From: Baffinella frigidus
Lineage: Eukaryota > Cryptophyceae > Cryptomonadales > Baffinellaceae
DNA length: 12,604 nt
Direction of reading: 5' to 3'
Assembly: GCA_026770585.1 (NCBI GenBank)
Contig: MU646446.1
Location: 261,678-274,281, forward strand
The translations under genes were made by a program, and so were the position numbers. This document shows positions 7,301 to 12,375 of the stretch, one piece after another. Below the pieces are notes generated by a model, which was given only the letters and a program-made list of their open reading frames with translations, was not told where the DNA came from and searched no databases. The number at the start of each line of letters is the position of its first letter. Position 1 is the stretch's first letter.

Positions 7301-7743
7301 TCGCCGTTGGCCAGCTTCGCGACCGGGGGCTGGTAACCTTCCTTCTTCCTCTTCGCAACGAACTTCGTGTGGTACTCCTTCTTGCACATCTTCATGAAGG
7401 CGGCACGATCAACCTCGTCCATGGTGCTCATCTCTTCCTTGTCGGCAACCGCCCGCGCCTCGTTCTCCGCGGAGAACGACAGGGCGCACGGTCTGAGGCA
7501 AAAGAGAAACTTCATGTTTGTCATTCTGGCGACCCCCAATGGGGACGATGCGTCGTCAACACAGTCGGGCTCATGGATTGGCTCGGCCATTTCGCTTTCT
7601 GCAGGGGTGGCCAACGTCGACCACGTTTTCTCCGGCGCTGACGAAGGAGCCTCCGCTGCAACGAACCGCTGTACGCTCAGGCTGCACCGCTTCCGTGACG
7701 CCCCCCCCTCCTCCTCCTCCGAGTCCCGGTCGCGGCGGGGCAT
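4285..7743 (-). CDS. WD40-repeat protein gene (multi-exon, possibly decaying)
   Basis: Minus-strand exons: 7743-7294 (ATG, 150 codons), 7065-6609, 6219-6027, 5924-5899, 5851-5594, 4771-4679 and a fragment 4317-4285. Phases agree at most joins (0 after 7294, 6609, 5594; 1 then 0 around the 26-nt exon). The N-terminal half is acidic and Lys-rich and matches no family I know. The C-terminal half carries WD40 blades: CSPDGKRIATGA and VEMW, FSPDGKRVVSGASD and IKIWNVETGAE, GHEKSVKRVHFSNDGAQVIS and GSDDNT, then FWDAASGAE. WD40 proteins form beta-propellers that scaffold complexes. Only about four blades are visible, so more must lie outside or be lost. Two problems: frames disagree inside 7065-6609, and the last fragment has an in-frame TGA. 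Introns contain CCCTAAA repeats on the sense strand and partial copies of the gene's own exons. Confidence 0.6.
4326..4447 (+). repeat. Telomere-like block with GGGTTCC variants
   Basis: TTTAGGG followed by GGGTTCCG and GGGTTCA variants. C-rich on the sense strand of the WD40 gene. Confidence 0.85.
4567..4671. mobile_element. 105-bp terminal-inverted-repeat element
   Basis: TATCCCTTGAGTGCCCATAGG at the left is inverted as CCTACTGGGCACTTCAGGGATA at the right, with about two mismatches plus one gap. The interior has no coding capacity but holds TAGGGCCCTA palindromes, also seen at 5545-5570. The right end lies five bases inside the intron after the WD40 donor at 4678. No long target duplication is visible. 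It looks like a small MITE. Confidence 0.65.
4679..4771 (-). CDS. WD40 exon, intact copy
   Basis: 31 codons, phase 0 at both ends, acceptor TTTCGCAG and donor GTGCGT. Encodes MGHEKSVKRVHFSNDG and VISGSDDNT, the GH dipeptide and the strand and turn region of a WD40 blade. It joins in frame to IKIWNVETGAE from the previous exon. Three degenerate copies lie upstream in the intron. Confidence 0.7.
4800..4866 (+). repeat. Telomere-like block abutting a truncated WD40 exon
   Basis: GGGTTCA and GGGTTCC variants. On the minus strand these begin directly after the truncated exon copy at 4872-4925. Confidence 0.8.
4872..4925 (-). pseudogene. Truncated WD40 exon copy 1
   Basis: Acceptor GCCGCAG is retained. 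Eighteen codons, VQALRGHEKSVNRVQFSN, match the first part of the intact 4771-4679 exon. After AGCAAC the match stops and telomere-like CTGAACCCTAGACCC begins, placing TAG in frame. No donor. About 55 bp of upstream intron is shared with the next two copies. Confidence 0.75.
4999..5052 (+). repeat. Telomere-like block abutting another truncated exon
   Basis: GGTTCAGG and TTTAGGG units up to GGGTTTTAGG. On the minus strand they start right after the 5053-5081 exon fragment. Confidence 0.85.
5053..5081 (-). pseudogene. Truncated WD40 exon copy 2
   Basis: Acceptor GGGCTGCAG, then VRILRGNKKS, which aligns with VRTRMGHEKS of the intact exon. The match ends after AAGTC and is followed at once by CCTAAAACCCTAAACC. 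It shares the upstream intron segment CAGTGATCTGAGACG with the other copies. Confidence 0.65.
5088..5456. other. Intron with remnant of a further WD40 exon copy
   Basis: The segment TCAGATCACTGATAATCAATC at 5243-5263 repeats the intron flank of the 4925 copy. Below it, on the minus strand, 5222-5185 reads LVRVHFIT, resembling VKRVHFSN, so a fourth, badly decayed copy of the WD40 exon is likely. The rest is unassigned. Confidence 0.4.
5457..5504 (-). pseudogene. Partial copy of the 3' end of the upstream WD40 exon
   Basis: SSDTLVKIWDVETSAE, 16 codons ending GAG before GTGCGC, parallels GASDACIKIWNVETGAE at the end of the 5851-5594 exon. The 5' part and acceptor are absent. Next to it lies a CGTACCCG-type short repeat. 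Confidence 0.65.
5555..5570. repeat. 16-bp perfect palindrome
   Basis: GCGTAGGGCCCTACGC, in the WD40 intron. A related TAGGGCCCTA core lies inside the 105-bp TIR element at 4624-4633, suggesting a shared origin. Confidence 0.6.
5594..5851 (-). CDS. WD40 exon with acidic insert
   Basis: 86 codons, phase 0 at both ends, acceptor TATTTCCTCAG, donor GTGCGT. It starts VLSLGTYTGKDLC, then an acidic insert (SSSEDDDE), then a complete blade: HSGAIHAVVFSPDGKRVVSG and SDACIKIWNVETGAE. The acidic loop between blades is a typical WD40 insertion. Confidence 0.75.
5899..5924 (-). CDS. 26-nt micro-exon of the WD40 gene
   Basis: Acceptor TTCTGCAG and donor GTGAGG. With the single base A left by the previous exon it makes nine codons, SLHAESPDQ, and restores phase 0 for the next exon. 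The introns around it are 101 and 47 nt. Confidence 0.5.
6027..6219 (-). CDS. WD40 exon, first recognisable blade
   Basis: 64 codons plus one base. Acceptor CTCTGGCAACAG. Starts DVQSNPASTAQLAGL and reaches the blade CTLKLEHWGKAVACSPDG, KRIATGAHHELVEMW. The normal GH is replaced by EHW. Joins in phase 0 to LHHWLQAASQ from the previous exon. Confidence 0.65.
6228..6415 (+). repeat. TGCGCCCC minisatellite-like intron with 18-bp tandem repeat
   Basis: The motif TGCGCCCC recurs about seven times at irregular spacing. Within it AATCCAGAGACTAGTCAT occurs twice in tandem at 6371-6406. This is intron sequence of the WD40 gene. It leaves long open frames on both strands that I treat as artefacts of composition. 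Confidence 0.7.
6477..6604 (+). repeat. Telomere-like block in WD40 intron
   Basis: GGATTCAGG, GGGATTATGG and TTTAGGG variants. C-rich in the sense direction. It starts five bases after the donor at 6608. Confidence 0.8.
6609..7065 (-). CDS. Exon(s) of the WD40 gene with unresolved frame
   Basis: Begins after CGTAG with QFDRHCIESGGQEALE and continues AVAEFGGRGFTLERTHVGPS in phase 0 with exon 1. A stop just upstream in the same frame confirms the acceptor. Downstream the most protein-like reading moves to another frame (LWRKELEARGFCGRTFQ, then EEGRVWGVFEGEQQSWLRK) and again to a third near the end (QPTGSLHHWLQAASQ), whose phase fits the next exon. Two short introns, two indels or sequence errors at CCCC/GGGG runs would explain this. 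The acidic, Glu/Lys-rich composition is unlike a WD40 blade and I do not recognise it. Confidence 0.4.
7120..7293 (-). repeat. CAAGTCACTTG palindrome minisatellite in intron 1
   Basis: Units of the type CTCAAGTCACTTGACCTCAC recur about six times, with CACCT pads of varying number. Each unit contains the odd palindrome CAAGTCACTTG. The array starts exactly at the donor GTGAGGTC and makes up most of the intron. A (CT)n tract follows toward the acceptor. Confidence 0.85.
7294..7743 (-). CDS. First exon of the WD40 gene, acidic N-terminus
   Basis: ATG at 7743, chosen because MPRRDRDSEEEEGG begins there and no other in-frame Met lies within the intergenic gap except at 7833. 150 codons, donor GAG|GTGAGG, phase 0. 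Features are an acidic N-terminus, Ser/Ala-rich middle and a Lys-rich end (MCKKEYHTKFVAKRKKEGY). An internal TTTCTCTTTTGCCTCAG near 7498 looks like a splice acceptor, so a 41-nt intron is conceivable, but the frame is open without it. Confidence 0.5.
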
Positions 7744-8162
7744 TCCTCTCCTGATGCAGGAGCGTGAATAAAGTAAAAAAACGGAGAGAGAGGGCCCAGA
7801 GGAAACGCGTCCGCCACCAACAACTGGCAACAAGTCCCTGTCAAACTGGTCAAATCAACGCCGCCGAGATTTCTGAAGTGGAGCATAGGGAGGTAGGAGA
7901 AAGAGCCATTTCCTTCGTCAAGAGACTCGATTTAGACGCTTTGGCTGTAGAAATGGGCCAATCTCCACCCTCGATTTGACCAACTGACCGATTTTAAAAG
8001 ACCAATTTTAACCTCACGCGTATTTTTTTTGGGGCGAACGGAGAGCTGCTTCGTCGCTCGCGACAAGACGGCGCGCTCGAGGCTCGACGGCGGTTGCGCC
8101 TCGGCGGCGAAGGGGAAGGACAGTTTCGCACAACTCTGCCGAAAAAATAAGCGAGGTTCACG
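7744..8162. promoter_or_regulatory. Bidirectional intergenic region
   Basis: 419 bp between two divergent start codons, so both promoters must lie here. TGGTCAAATC at about 7847 is inverted as GATTTGACCA near 7973. T-rich and A-rich runs (TATTTTTTTT, AAAAAATAAG) lie on the J-domain side. No clear TATA box can be placed, and the initiation sites are unknown. Confidence 0.45.
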
Positions 8163-8993
8163 ATGGGGAAGGGAAACAAGGGGGGCGCGCGAAGGGAGCA
8201 GCAAGCCAGGAAGGCTAACGAACGGAACAAGCAGAGACGGCAGCAGAATTCAAACGAGGAGGACGATTGGAGCTCCAGCGACGATGGCGCGGAAGAGTTT
8301 TTGAACCGCTTCTTCGCAGGAGCCCGAGGAGGCATGCCTGGAGGCCAAATGCCTGGTGGGGGCGCAGGCTTCTTCGCAGGAGGACCTCCTCCCCGTGGTG
8401 GCGCGGGAAACGGTGGGGGAGGCGCCGGGTGCGACTGTCCGGAATGCCAGGCGCGAAGGCAGCAGCAGGGCGGGGGCGCGGCGCGAGGGGCGCCCAAGTC
8501 GTTGCTCGCTCTGATCAAAGCGCTCATCACAGCGCTTCTCTCCTCTTTCCTGGACAACTTCACACAGACGGGTGCTGAGCGTGACGCGGGGGGCGACCAG
8601 TGGCAGCCCCCCCCCCCCCCTGGGGCGGGCGGCGAGGGAGGAGCGGGAGCCCCGCCCAGACCGCCTGTCAAAGAGGAGAAGGTGGACCCGTGGAAGGTGA
8701 TGGGGCTCGAGAAGTCCGCGTCGCTCGACGAGCTGAAGAAGGCGTACCGCAAGCTCGCGCTGAAGTGGCACCCCGACAAGAATCCGGACGACGAAGAGGG
8801 GGCGAAAGCCAAGTTCATCGAGATCCAGTCCGCGTACGACACGTGCAAGCGCGAGGTCTCCCCCGAGGATTTCGAGCAGCCGGCTTGGGACGAGGAGGAG
8901 GAGGCGCGGGCCAAGGAGGAGGAGGAGTCCCCGGCCAAGTCCAAGAGCCAGACGAAGAACGAGAAGAAGGAGCAGCGGAAAAAGGAGCAGCGG
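8163..8993 (+). CDS. J-domain exon
   Basis: 277 codons, ATG in AACG-free context CACGATGGGG, donor CGG|GTAAACC. Residues 1-30 are basic. 113-133 form a hydrophobic helix with one Lys ([17 protein letters not shown]). A 14-C run codes for Pro. The J-domain reads WKVMGL, then [15 protein letters not shown] and [14 protein letters not shown], with all helix II basic residues and HPD intact. The acidic/Lys-rich tail ([12 protein letters not shown]) leads into the next exons. It looks like a class C type J-protein: no zinc finger of the CXXCXGXG kind. Confidence 0.85.
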
Positions 8994-9042
8994 GTAAACC
9001 CTAAACCCTAAACCCTAAACCCTGCACCCTACACCCTACACC

Positions 9043-9088
<46 letters not shown>

Positions 9089-10796
9089 ATCCTCAACCCT
9101 AAATCCTAAACCCTCAACTAGGAGGCAGAGAAGGAGATGCGGGACTTCATGGCCAAGATGGTAAACCCCCAAAACCCAAACCCCAAACCCTAAACCCCAA
9201 CCCCTAACCCCCAAACCCTAAACCCTCAACCCTAAACCCCAACCCCCAAACCCTAAACTCTAAACCCTAAACCCTAAGCTCTAACCCACAAACCCTAAAC
9301 CCTAAACCCTAAACCCTAAACCCCAACCCCTAAACCCCAAACCTTAAACCCTCAACCCCAAACCCCAAACCCCGAACCCCAAACCCCAATCCCCAACCCC
9401 CAACGCCCAAACCAGGAGAAAGAGGCGCGGGAGTTCCGCGAAAAGCGCGAGAAGGAGGGATCCGCCGTGCAACGCGAGCAGCAGCGCATCGTCAAGGAGC
9501 GCCAGCGCCGCGCCGCCAGGTATGCCTAAATAAGATACTCCCCCCAAGCCCGCGAAAGGTACCCACGGGTGAACCCTTTTTGCATGACAGGGAACAGCAG
9601 GAGGCCGCGCCGCCAGGTGATCTAGCTCTGTGCCAGTAAAGTTGGGCTCGCCATTATTTCGCCCCCCCCCGGAAATTTCACGGGTGAATTTTAACCCCCC
9701 CCCATGAAATTCACGTCGGCAGGGAGGCACGGGAGGCTGGGATGCATTCGTGGGAGGAGCGCGCGGCGCCCGGGCGAAAGCCGTGGTCCTACACCCTACA
9801 CCCTCAACCCTACACCCTACACCCTACACCCTACACCCCACACCCTCAACCCTGCACCCTACACCCTCAACCCCACACCCTGCACCCTACACCCTACACC
9901 CTACACCCTAAGTGCCTTTCTGCTGCCTCGCAAAAAGACCGCTTTCTGACAAAAGTTTCAAAGAATCGTCCAGGGCTTTGAGCCATTATCCGGAAAATCC
10001 GGGGAAACTTTGGGCCCGGATTTTTCGGCCTCAGACTTTTTCAGCCATTTTCCACGCGGGTGGCTGGGATGCATTCGAGGGAGGATCGCGAGGCGCCCGG
10101 GCAGAAGCTGTGGTCCTCCACCCTACACCCTAACTCCTTAACGCTCAACCCTAAACCCCAAACCCCAAACCCTAAACCCTCAACTCTGAACCCTGAACCC
10201 TGAACCCTGAACCCTGAACCCCAAAGGACACCCCTGCGCACCCTGAATCCTGCGACACCCTGCTAACCCTGAATCCTGAACCCTAAACCCTGAATCCTGA
10301 ACCCTAAACCCTGAATCCTGAACCCTAAACCCTAAACCCTAAACCCTAAACCCTAAACCCTAAACCCTAAACCCCAAACCCCAAACCTTAAACCCTCAAC
10401 CTGAACCTAAACCCTAGAGCCTCAGCCGTAAACCCTGAACCATAGAGCCAATGCGGAAAGGCTTGGCCAATTCTAAGAACCTGCGCACTTGAGATCTGAA
10501 GGTTGTCGGGACGTTGAGTGTTCTATTCGAAATTCAAATTGTACTGAAGGGAAATTCGCAGTACAGATCATGACCATTTACGATAGTAGTCAAAAACCTC
10601 AACCTTCGGATCTCATGTTCCCAGGTTCTCAAAATTGGCCAAGTCTTTCCACATTGGCTCTAAACCCCAAACCCTAAACCCTAAACCTAAAGCCTAAACC
10701 CTCAACTAGGTACGTCAGCACGACGACGGGCGAGCGCACGGACACGCGCCCCTCGGAGATGGATATCGCGAAACCCTCAACCCCCAACCCTCGACC

Positions 10797-10856
<60 letters not shown>

Positions 10857-11320
10857 ACTCTGAACCAGGTACGTCAACACGAAGACGGGCGAGCGGGCGG
10901 AACCCTAGACCGTAAACCTAACCCGCAACCCTCAACCCGCAACCCTCAACCCTCAACCCTCAGCCCTCAACCCTGAACCAGGTACGTCAACACGAAGACG
11001 GGCGAGCGCACGGACAAGCGCCCAGCGGAGATGGATATCGCGCCCCAGCTGGAAGCAGGTCAACCCTACACCCTGGTTTAGGGTTTAGGGTTTAGGGTTT
11101 AGGGTTTAGGGTTTAGGTCTAGGGTTTAGAGCCAATTTGGAAAGACTTGGTCAATCCTGAGAACCTGGGAACATGAGATCCGAAGGTTGAAGTTTTTGAC
11201 TACTGTTGTACGTCAACACGAAGACGGGGGAGCGGACGGACACGCGCCCTGCGGAGATGGATATCGCGCCCCAGCTGGAAGCGGGTAAACTCTAAACCCC
11301 AACCCCTCAACCCTCAACCT

Positions 11321-11351
<31 letters not shown>

Positions 11352-12353
11352 ACCCTACACCCTCAACCATAAACCCTTGACCCTCAGCCCTCAACCATAA
11401 ACCTTAACCCCTAACCCCTAAACCCTCACCCCTCACCCCTCACCCCTCACCCCTCACCCCTGACCCCTAAACCCTAAACCCTAACCCCCAACCCCCAACC
11501 CCTCACCCCTAGCCCCCAACCCCTAACCCCCAACCCCTAACCCCTAAACCCAAACCCCTAACCCCTAAACCCTGCACCAGGGGAGACGGCCGGGGAGGGG
11601 GGTATGGAGGCGTGCACGCACGATCTGGCTGTGGCGATCAAGCTGAAGCTCGAACTGTCTGTCGCGACGCTGCTCTCCTCCTACCAGAGGGCGCACCTTC
11701 TCTCGCTCGACGCCGAGGTGCGAAACCCGCGCTAACCACGCGGGAGGGCTAGATGTCTTATCCTGCCAACCGCGGACTGATCTTGCGGTTAGACGGCAGA
11801 CCAGGGTCAACTAGTTGTGGGCATTCCCTTGAAATCGGCCGATTTCGAGGGAGAATACGTGCACGCACGATCTGGCTGTGGCGATCAAGCTGAACCTCGA
11901 ACTCTCCGTGTCGACGCCGCTCTCCTCCTACCAAAGGGCGCACCTCCTCGCGCTCGATACGGAGGTGCGGAAACCCGCGCTACCAAGGGTTTTAGTCAAC
12001 TCGTGCGGTTGACTGATTGTGTTTGTTCGTCGATGGCGGTTGACTAACTTTAGGTGCTTTAGGTTCTTTGAACTCCCACCATAGGCGGACACTGGAACGT
12101 ATCCTGCAGGACGCCCCTGCGTTTTCTCAACACTCTCTCGTTCGTCGATGCGCAGCTCTACCAGCGATCATCAGTCAACTCGTGCGGTTTACTAAAAAAC
12201 TCTCGCGTGGCCGAAAACTCTCTCGTGCGTGGCTTGACTAAAAACTCTTCTCGTGCGTCGCAGGGCAACACCGCGCTGCACTTTGCGTGCTTCCACGACA
12301 ACCTCCCCGCCCTCGACATGATCATGCGCCTCGCCGCCACAGAGTGGGTCGAG
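8163..12353 (+). CDS. J-domain / WW-like / ankyrin protein gene (partial, continues right)
   Basis: Best model: exons 8163-8993, 9122-9160, 9416-9519, 9723-9785, 10982-11058, 11581-11717, 12264-12353, all in compatible phases (0,0,2,2,1,0,0). The spliced product, about 430 residues so far, has a basic N-terminus, a Gly-rich linker with CDCPEC (residues 90-95), a J-domain (about 175-228) with HPD at 203-205, a charged helix, a WW-like domain split across two exons ([13 protein letters not shown] joined to YVNTKTGER), an Ala/Leu helix and an ankyrin-type unit ([13 protein letters not shown]). J-domains stimulate Hsp70 ATPase. WW and ankyrin modules bind partners. I know no family with this order. 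Introns are largely CCCTAAA-type repeats. Four exons have extra copies in the introns, so alternative or mutually exclusive use is possible. The end lies beyond the window. Confidence 0.65.
8994..9121 (+). repeat. Intron made almost wholly of telomere-like repeats
   Basis: 128-nt intron. Donor GTAAACCCTAAACCC, then CCCTAAA, CCCTACA and CCCTCAA runs, and acceptor CAACTAG. Every base belongs to heptamer or variant sequence except the splice-site changes. Confidence 0.85.
9122..9160 (+). CDS. 39-nt exon, charged helix
   Basis: Thirteen codons [13 protein letters not shown] between two telomere-like introns, phase 0 on both sides. It continues the charged helix that follows the J-domain. Its coding character and phase fit support both introns. 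Confidence 0.7.
9161..9415 (+). repeat. Second telomere-like intron
   Basis: 255-nt intron of CCCTAAA and CCCCAAA variants from donor GTAAACCC to acceptor AAACCAG. Confidence 0.85.
9416..9519 (+). CDS. Charged-helix exon
   Basis: 34 codons plus two bases: [15 protein letters not shown] and [16 protein letters not shown], a single charged helix typical of segments next to J-domains. Donor AG|GTATGC. Confidence 0.7.
9591..9616 (+). other. 26-nt exon-like relic
   Basis: Lies between an acceptor (CATGACAG) and a donor (CCAG|GTGATC) and encodes EQQEAAPP. Its end, CCGCGCCGCCAG|GT, repeats that of the 9416-9519 exon. At 26 nt its inclusion breaks the frame of the WW exon, so it is more likely a relic or a poison exon than constitutive. 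Confidence 0.4.
9723..9785 (+). CDS. Exon with first half of the WW-like domain
   Basis: Encodes [20 protein letters not shown] plus TG. Phase 2 in and out. WEER and the following PGR match the first strand and turn of WW domains. The donor G|GTCCTAC opens directly into CCCTACA repeats. Confidence 0.65.
9788..9911 (+). repeat. CCCTACA variant telomere-like block
   Basis: Locally homogeneous CCCTACA units with a few CCCTCAA and CCCTGCA. It begins three bases inside the intron. Confidence 0.9.
10058..10112 (+). pseudogene. Decayed copy of first WW half-exon
   Basis: GGCTGGGATGCATTCG and the rest closely match the 9723-9785 exon, ending at the same TG|GTCCT junction. The WW Trp codon TGG is AGG (Arg) here. 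A possible acceptor, TTTTTCAG at 10044, would give phase 0 rather than phase 2. Probably a non-functional duplicate. Confidence 0.7.
10121..10442 (+). repeat. Telomere-like block, CCCTGAA and CCCTAAA variants
   Basis: CCCTGAA-rich part at 10185-10315, then perfect CCCTAAA at 10319-10370. It ends at the TIR element. Confidence 0.9.
10445..10660. mobile_element. 216-bp TIR element (MITE) with TA target duplication
   Basis: 61-bp terminal inverted repeats, 10445-10505 and 10600-10660, with about eight mismatches. Both ends begin GAGCCAATG and are flanked by TA (10443-10444 and 10661-10662), as for Tc1/mariner-type MITEs. The centre has no coding capacity. It sits inside a telomere-like block in the J-domain gene intron. 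A half copy lies at 11129-11207. Confidence 0.85.
10661..10709 (+). repeat. Telomere-like block before WW exon copy A
   Basis: CCCTAAA units ending CAACTAG, the acceptor of the 10710 copy. Confidence 0.8.
10710..10770 (+). pseudogene. WW second-half exon, copy A, donor lost
   Basis: [20 protein letters not shown]. The acceptor CTAG is present. The copy breaks off after ATATCGCG and AAACCCTCAACCC starts at once, replacing the last 16 bases and the donor of the intact copy. Confidence 0.7.
10771..10868 (+). repeat. CCCTCAA variant block
   Basis: Near-perfect CCCTCAA heptamers that begin at the break of copy A and end in GAACCAG, the acceptor of copy B. Confidence 0.9.
10869..10900 (+). pseudogene. 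WW second-half exon, copy B, truncated
   Basis: YVNTKTGER then Ala. The match ends after GAGCGGGCGG, where AACCCTAGACCG begins and puts TAG in frame. The acceptor GAACCAG is intact. Confidence 0.75.
10901..10981 (+). repeat. Telomere-like block between copies B and C
   Basis: CCCTAGA, CCCGCAA and CCCTCAA units ending in the acceptor GAACCAG of the intact copy C. Confidence 0.85.
10982..11058 (+). CDS. Exon with second half of the WW-like domain (intact copy C)
   Basis: 77 nt, phase 2 in and 1 out, the only one of four copies with both acceptor and donor (GCAG|GTCAAC). Reads [20 protein letters not shown] then PQLEA. Joined to TGG from the previous exon it gives the WW middle strand ([13 protein letters not shown]). 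At the place of the second WW tryptophan stands Asp, while the following Pro is kept. Confidence 0.65.
11059..11128 (+). repeat. Telomere-like block with polarity switch
   Basis: Starts CCCTACACCCT, then flips to GGTTTAGGG runs on the same strand. It is the only stretch in the gene models where the G-rich strand is sense. It ends at the half MITE. Confidence 0.9.
11129..11207. mobile_element. Half copy of the 216-bp TIR element
   Basis: Matches the reverse complement of the right arm of the 10445-10660 element over 79 bp with about seven differences, starting at the same TA|GAGCC end. It stops abruptly at the first base of WW exon copy D. Confidence 0.85.
11208..11284 (+). pseudogene. WW second-half exon, copy D, acceptor lost
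   Basis: 77 nt, same length as copy [21 protein letters not shown] then PQLEA, donor GCGG|GTAAAC intact. The base pair before it is TT from the half MITE instead of AG, so it cannot be spliced in normally. The frame is otherwise undamaged, so the loss is recent. Confidence 0.7.
11285..11580 (+). repeat. Telomere-like intron, CCCTCAA / CACCCCT / CCCCTAA variants
   Basis: From donor GTAAACTCTAAACCCC to acceptor GCACCAG the sequence is only heptamer variants, with CACCCCT near 11425-11462. Confidence 0.9.
11581..11717 (+). CDS. Helical exon before the ankyrin unit
   Basis: Two bases complete Gly, then 45 codons: [40 protein letters not shown] and SLDAE. Joins in phase 0 to [10 protein letters not shown] so that DAE|GNTALH forms the start of an ankyrin repeat. 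Donor GAG|GTGCGA. Confidence 0.65.
11718..11861 (+). other. Spacer between tandem exon copies, with 26-bp palindrome
   Basis: Intron-like. Contains CCGCGGACTGATCTTGCGG and, at 11826-11851, CCCTTGAAATCGG followed by CCGATTTCGAGGG, a palindrome with one mismatched pair, directly before the duplicated exon. Confidence 0.6.
11862..11964 (+). pseudogene. Second copy of the helical exon
   Basis: [20 protein letters not shown], then [15 protein letters not shown]: frame intact, five amino-acid changes from the first copy, and the same GAG|GTGCGG donor. The first 35 bases of the original exon are missing and replaced by sequence from the palindrome. The only nearby AG gives an unsuitable phase. A mutually exclusive exon or a relic. 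Confidence 0.55.
11965..12263 (+). other. Intron with GTCAACTCGTGCGGTT repeats
   Basis: AGTCAACTCGTGCGGTT occurs at about 11995 and 12175, with related CTCTCGTGCG and GGTTGACTAA pieces. A stretch at 12082-12117 (after CATAG, before GTTTTC) is 36 nt and open but not convincing as an exon. No other gene is visible. Confidence 0.4.
12264..12353 (+). CDS. Ankyrin-type exon
   Basis: 30 codons in phase 0: [20 protein letters not shown], then [18 protein letters not shown] is the ankyrin first helix consensus and the following Leu-rich helix fits. Acceptor GTCGCAG, donor GAG|GTTGCG followed by a 12-C run. A repeat of this exon's end lies at 12523-12588. Confidence 0.65.
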
Positions 12354-12375
12354 GTTGCGCCCCCCCCCCCCCTCC

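Noticed and set aside
7994-8944. 316-codon minus-strand frame opposite the J-domain exon
   Set aside because: It is a Ser/Pro-rich shadow of the J-domain frame, which has an intact HPD motif and helices.
9704-9981. Two + frames encoding repetitive TPYTLHP proteins
   Set aside because: They are translations of the CCCTACA repeat block. The real exon (9723-9785) uses another frame and ends at the donor.
10445-10677. 62-codon ORF at 10489-10677
   Set aside because: It lies inside the TIR element and crosses its right inverted repeat into telomere-like sequence.
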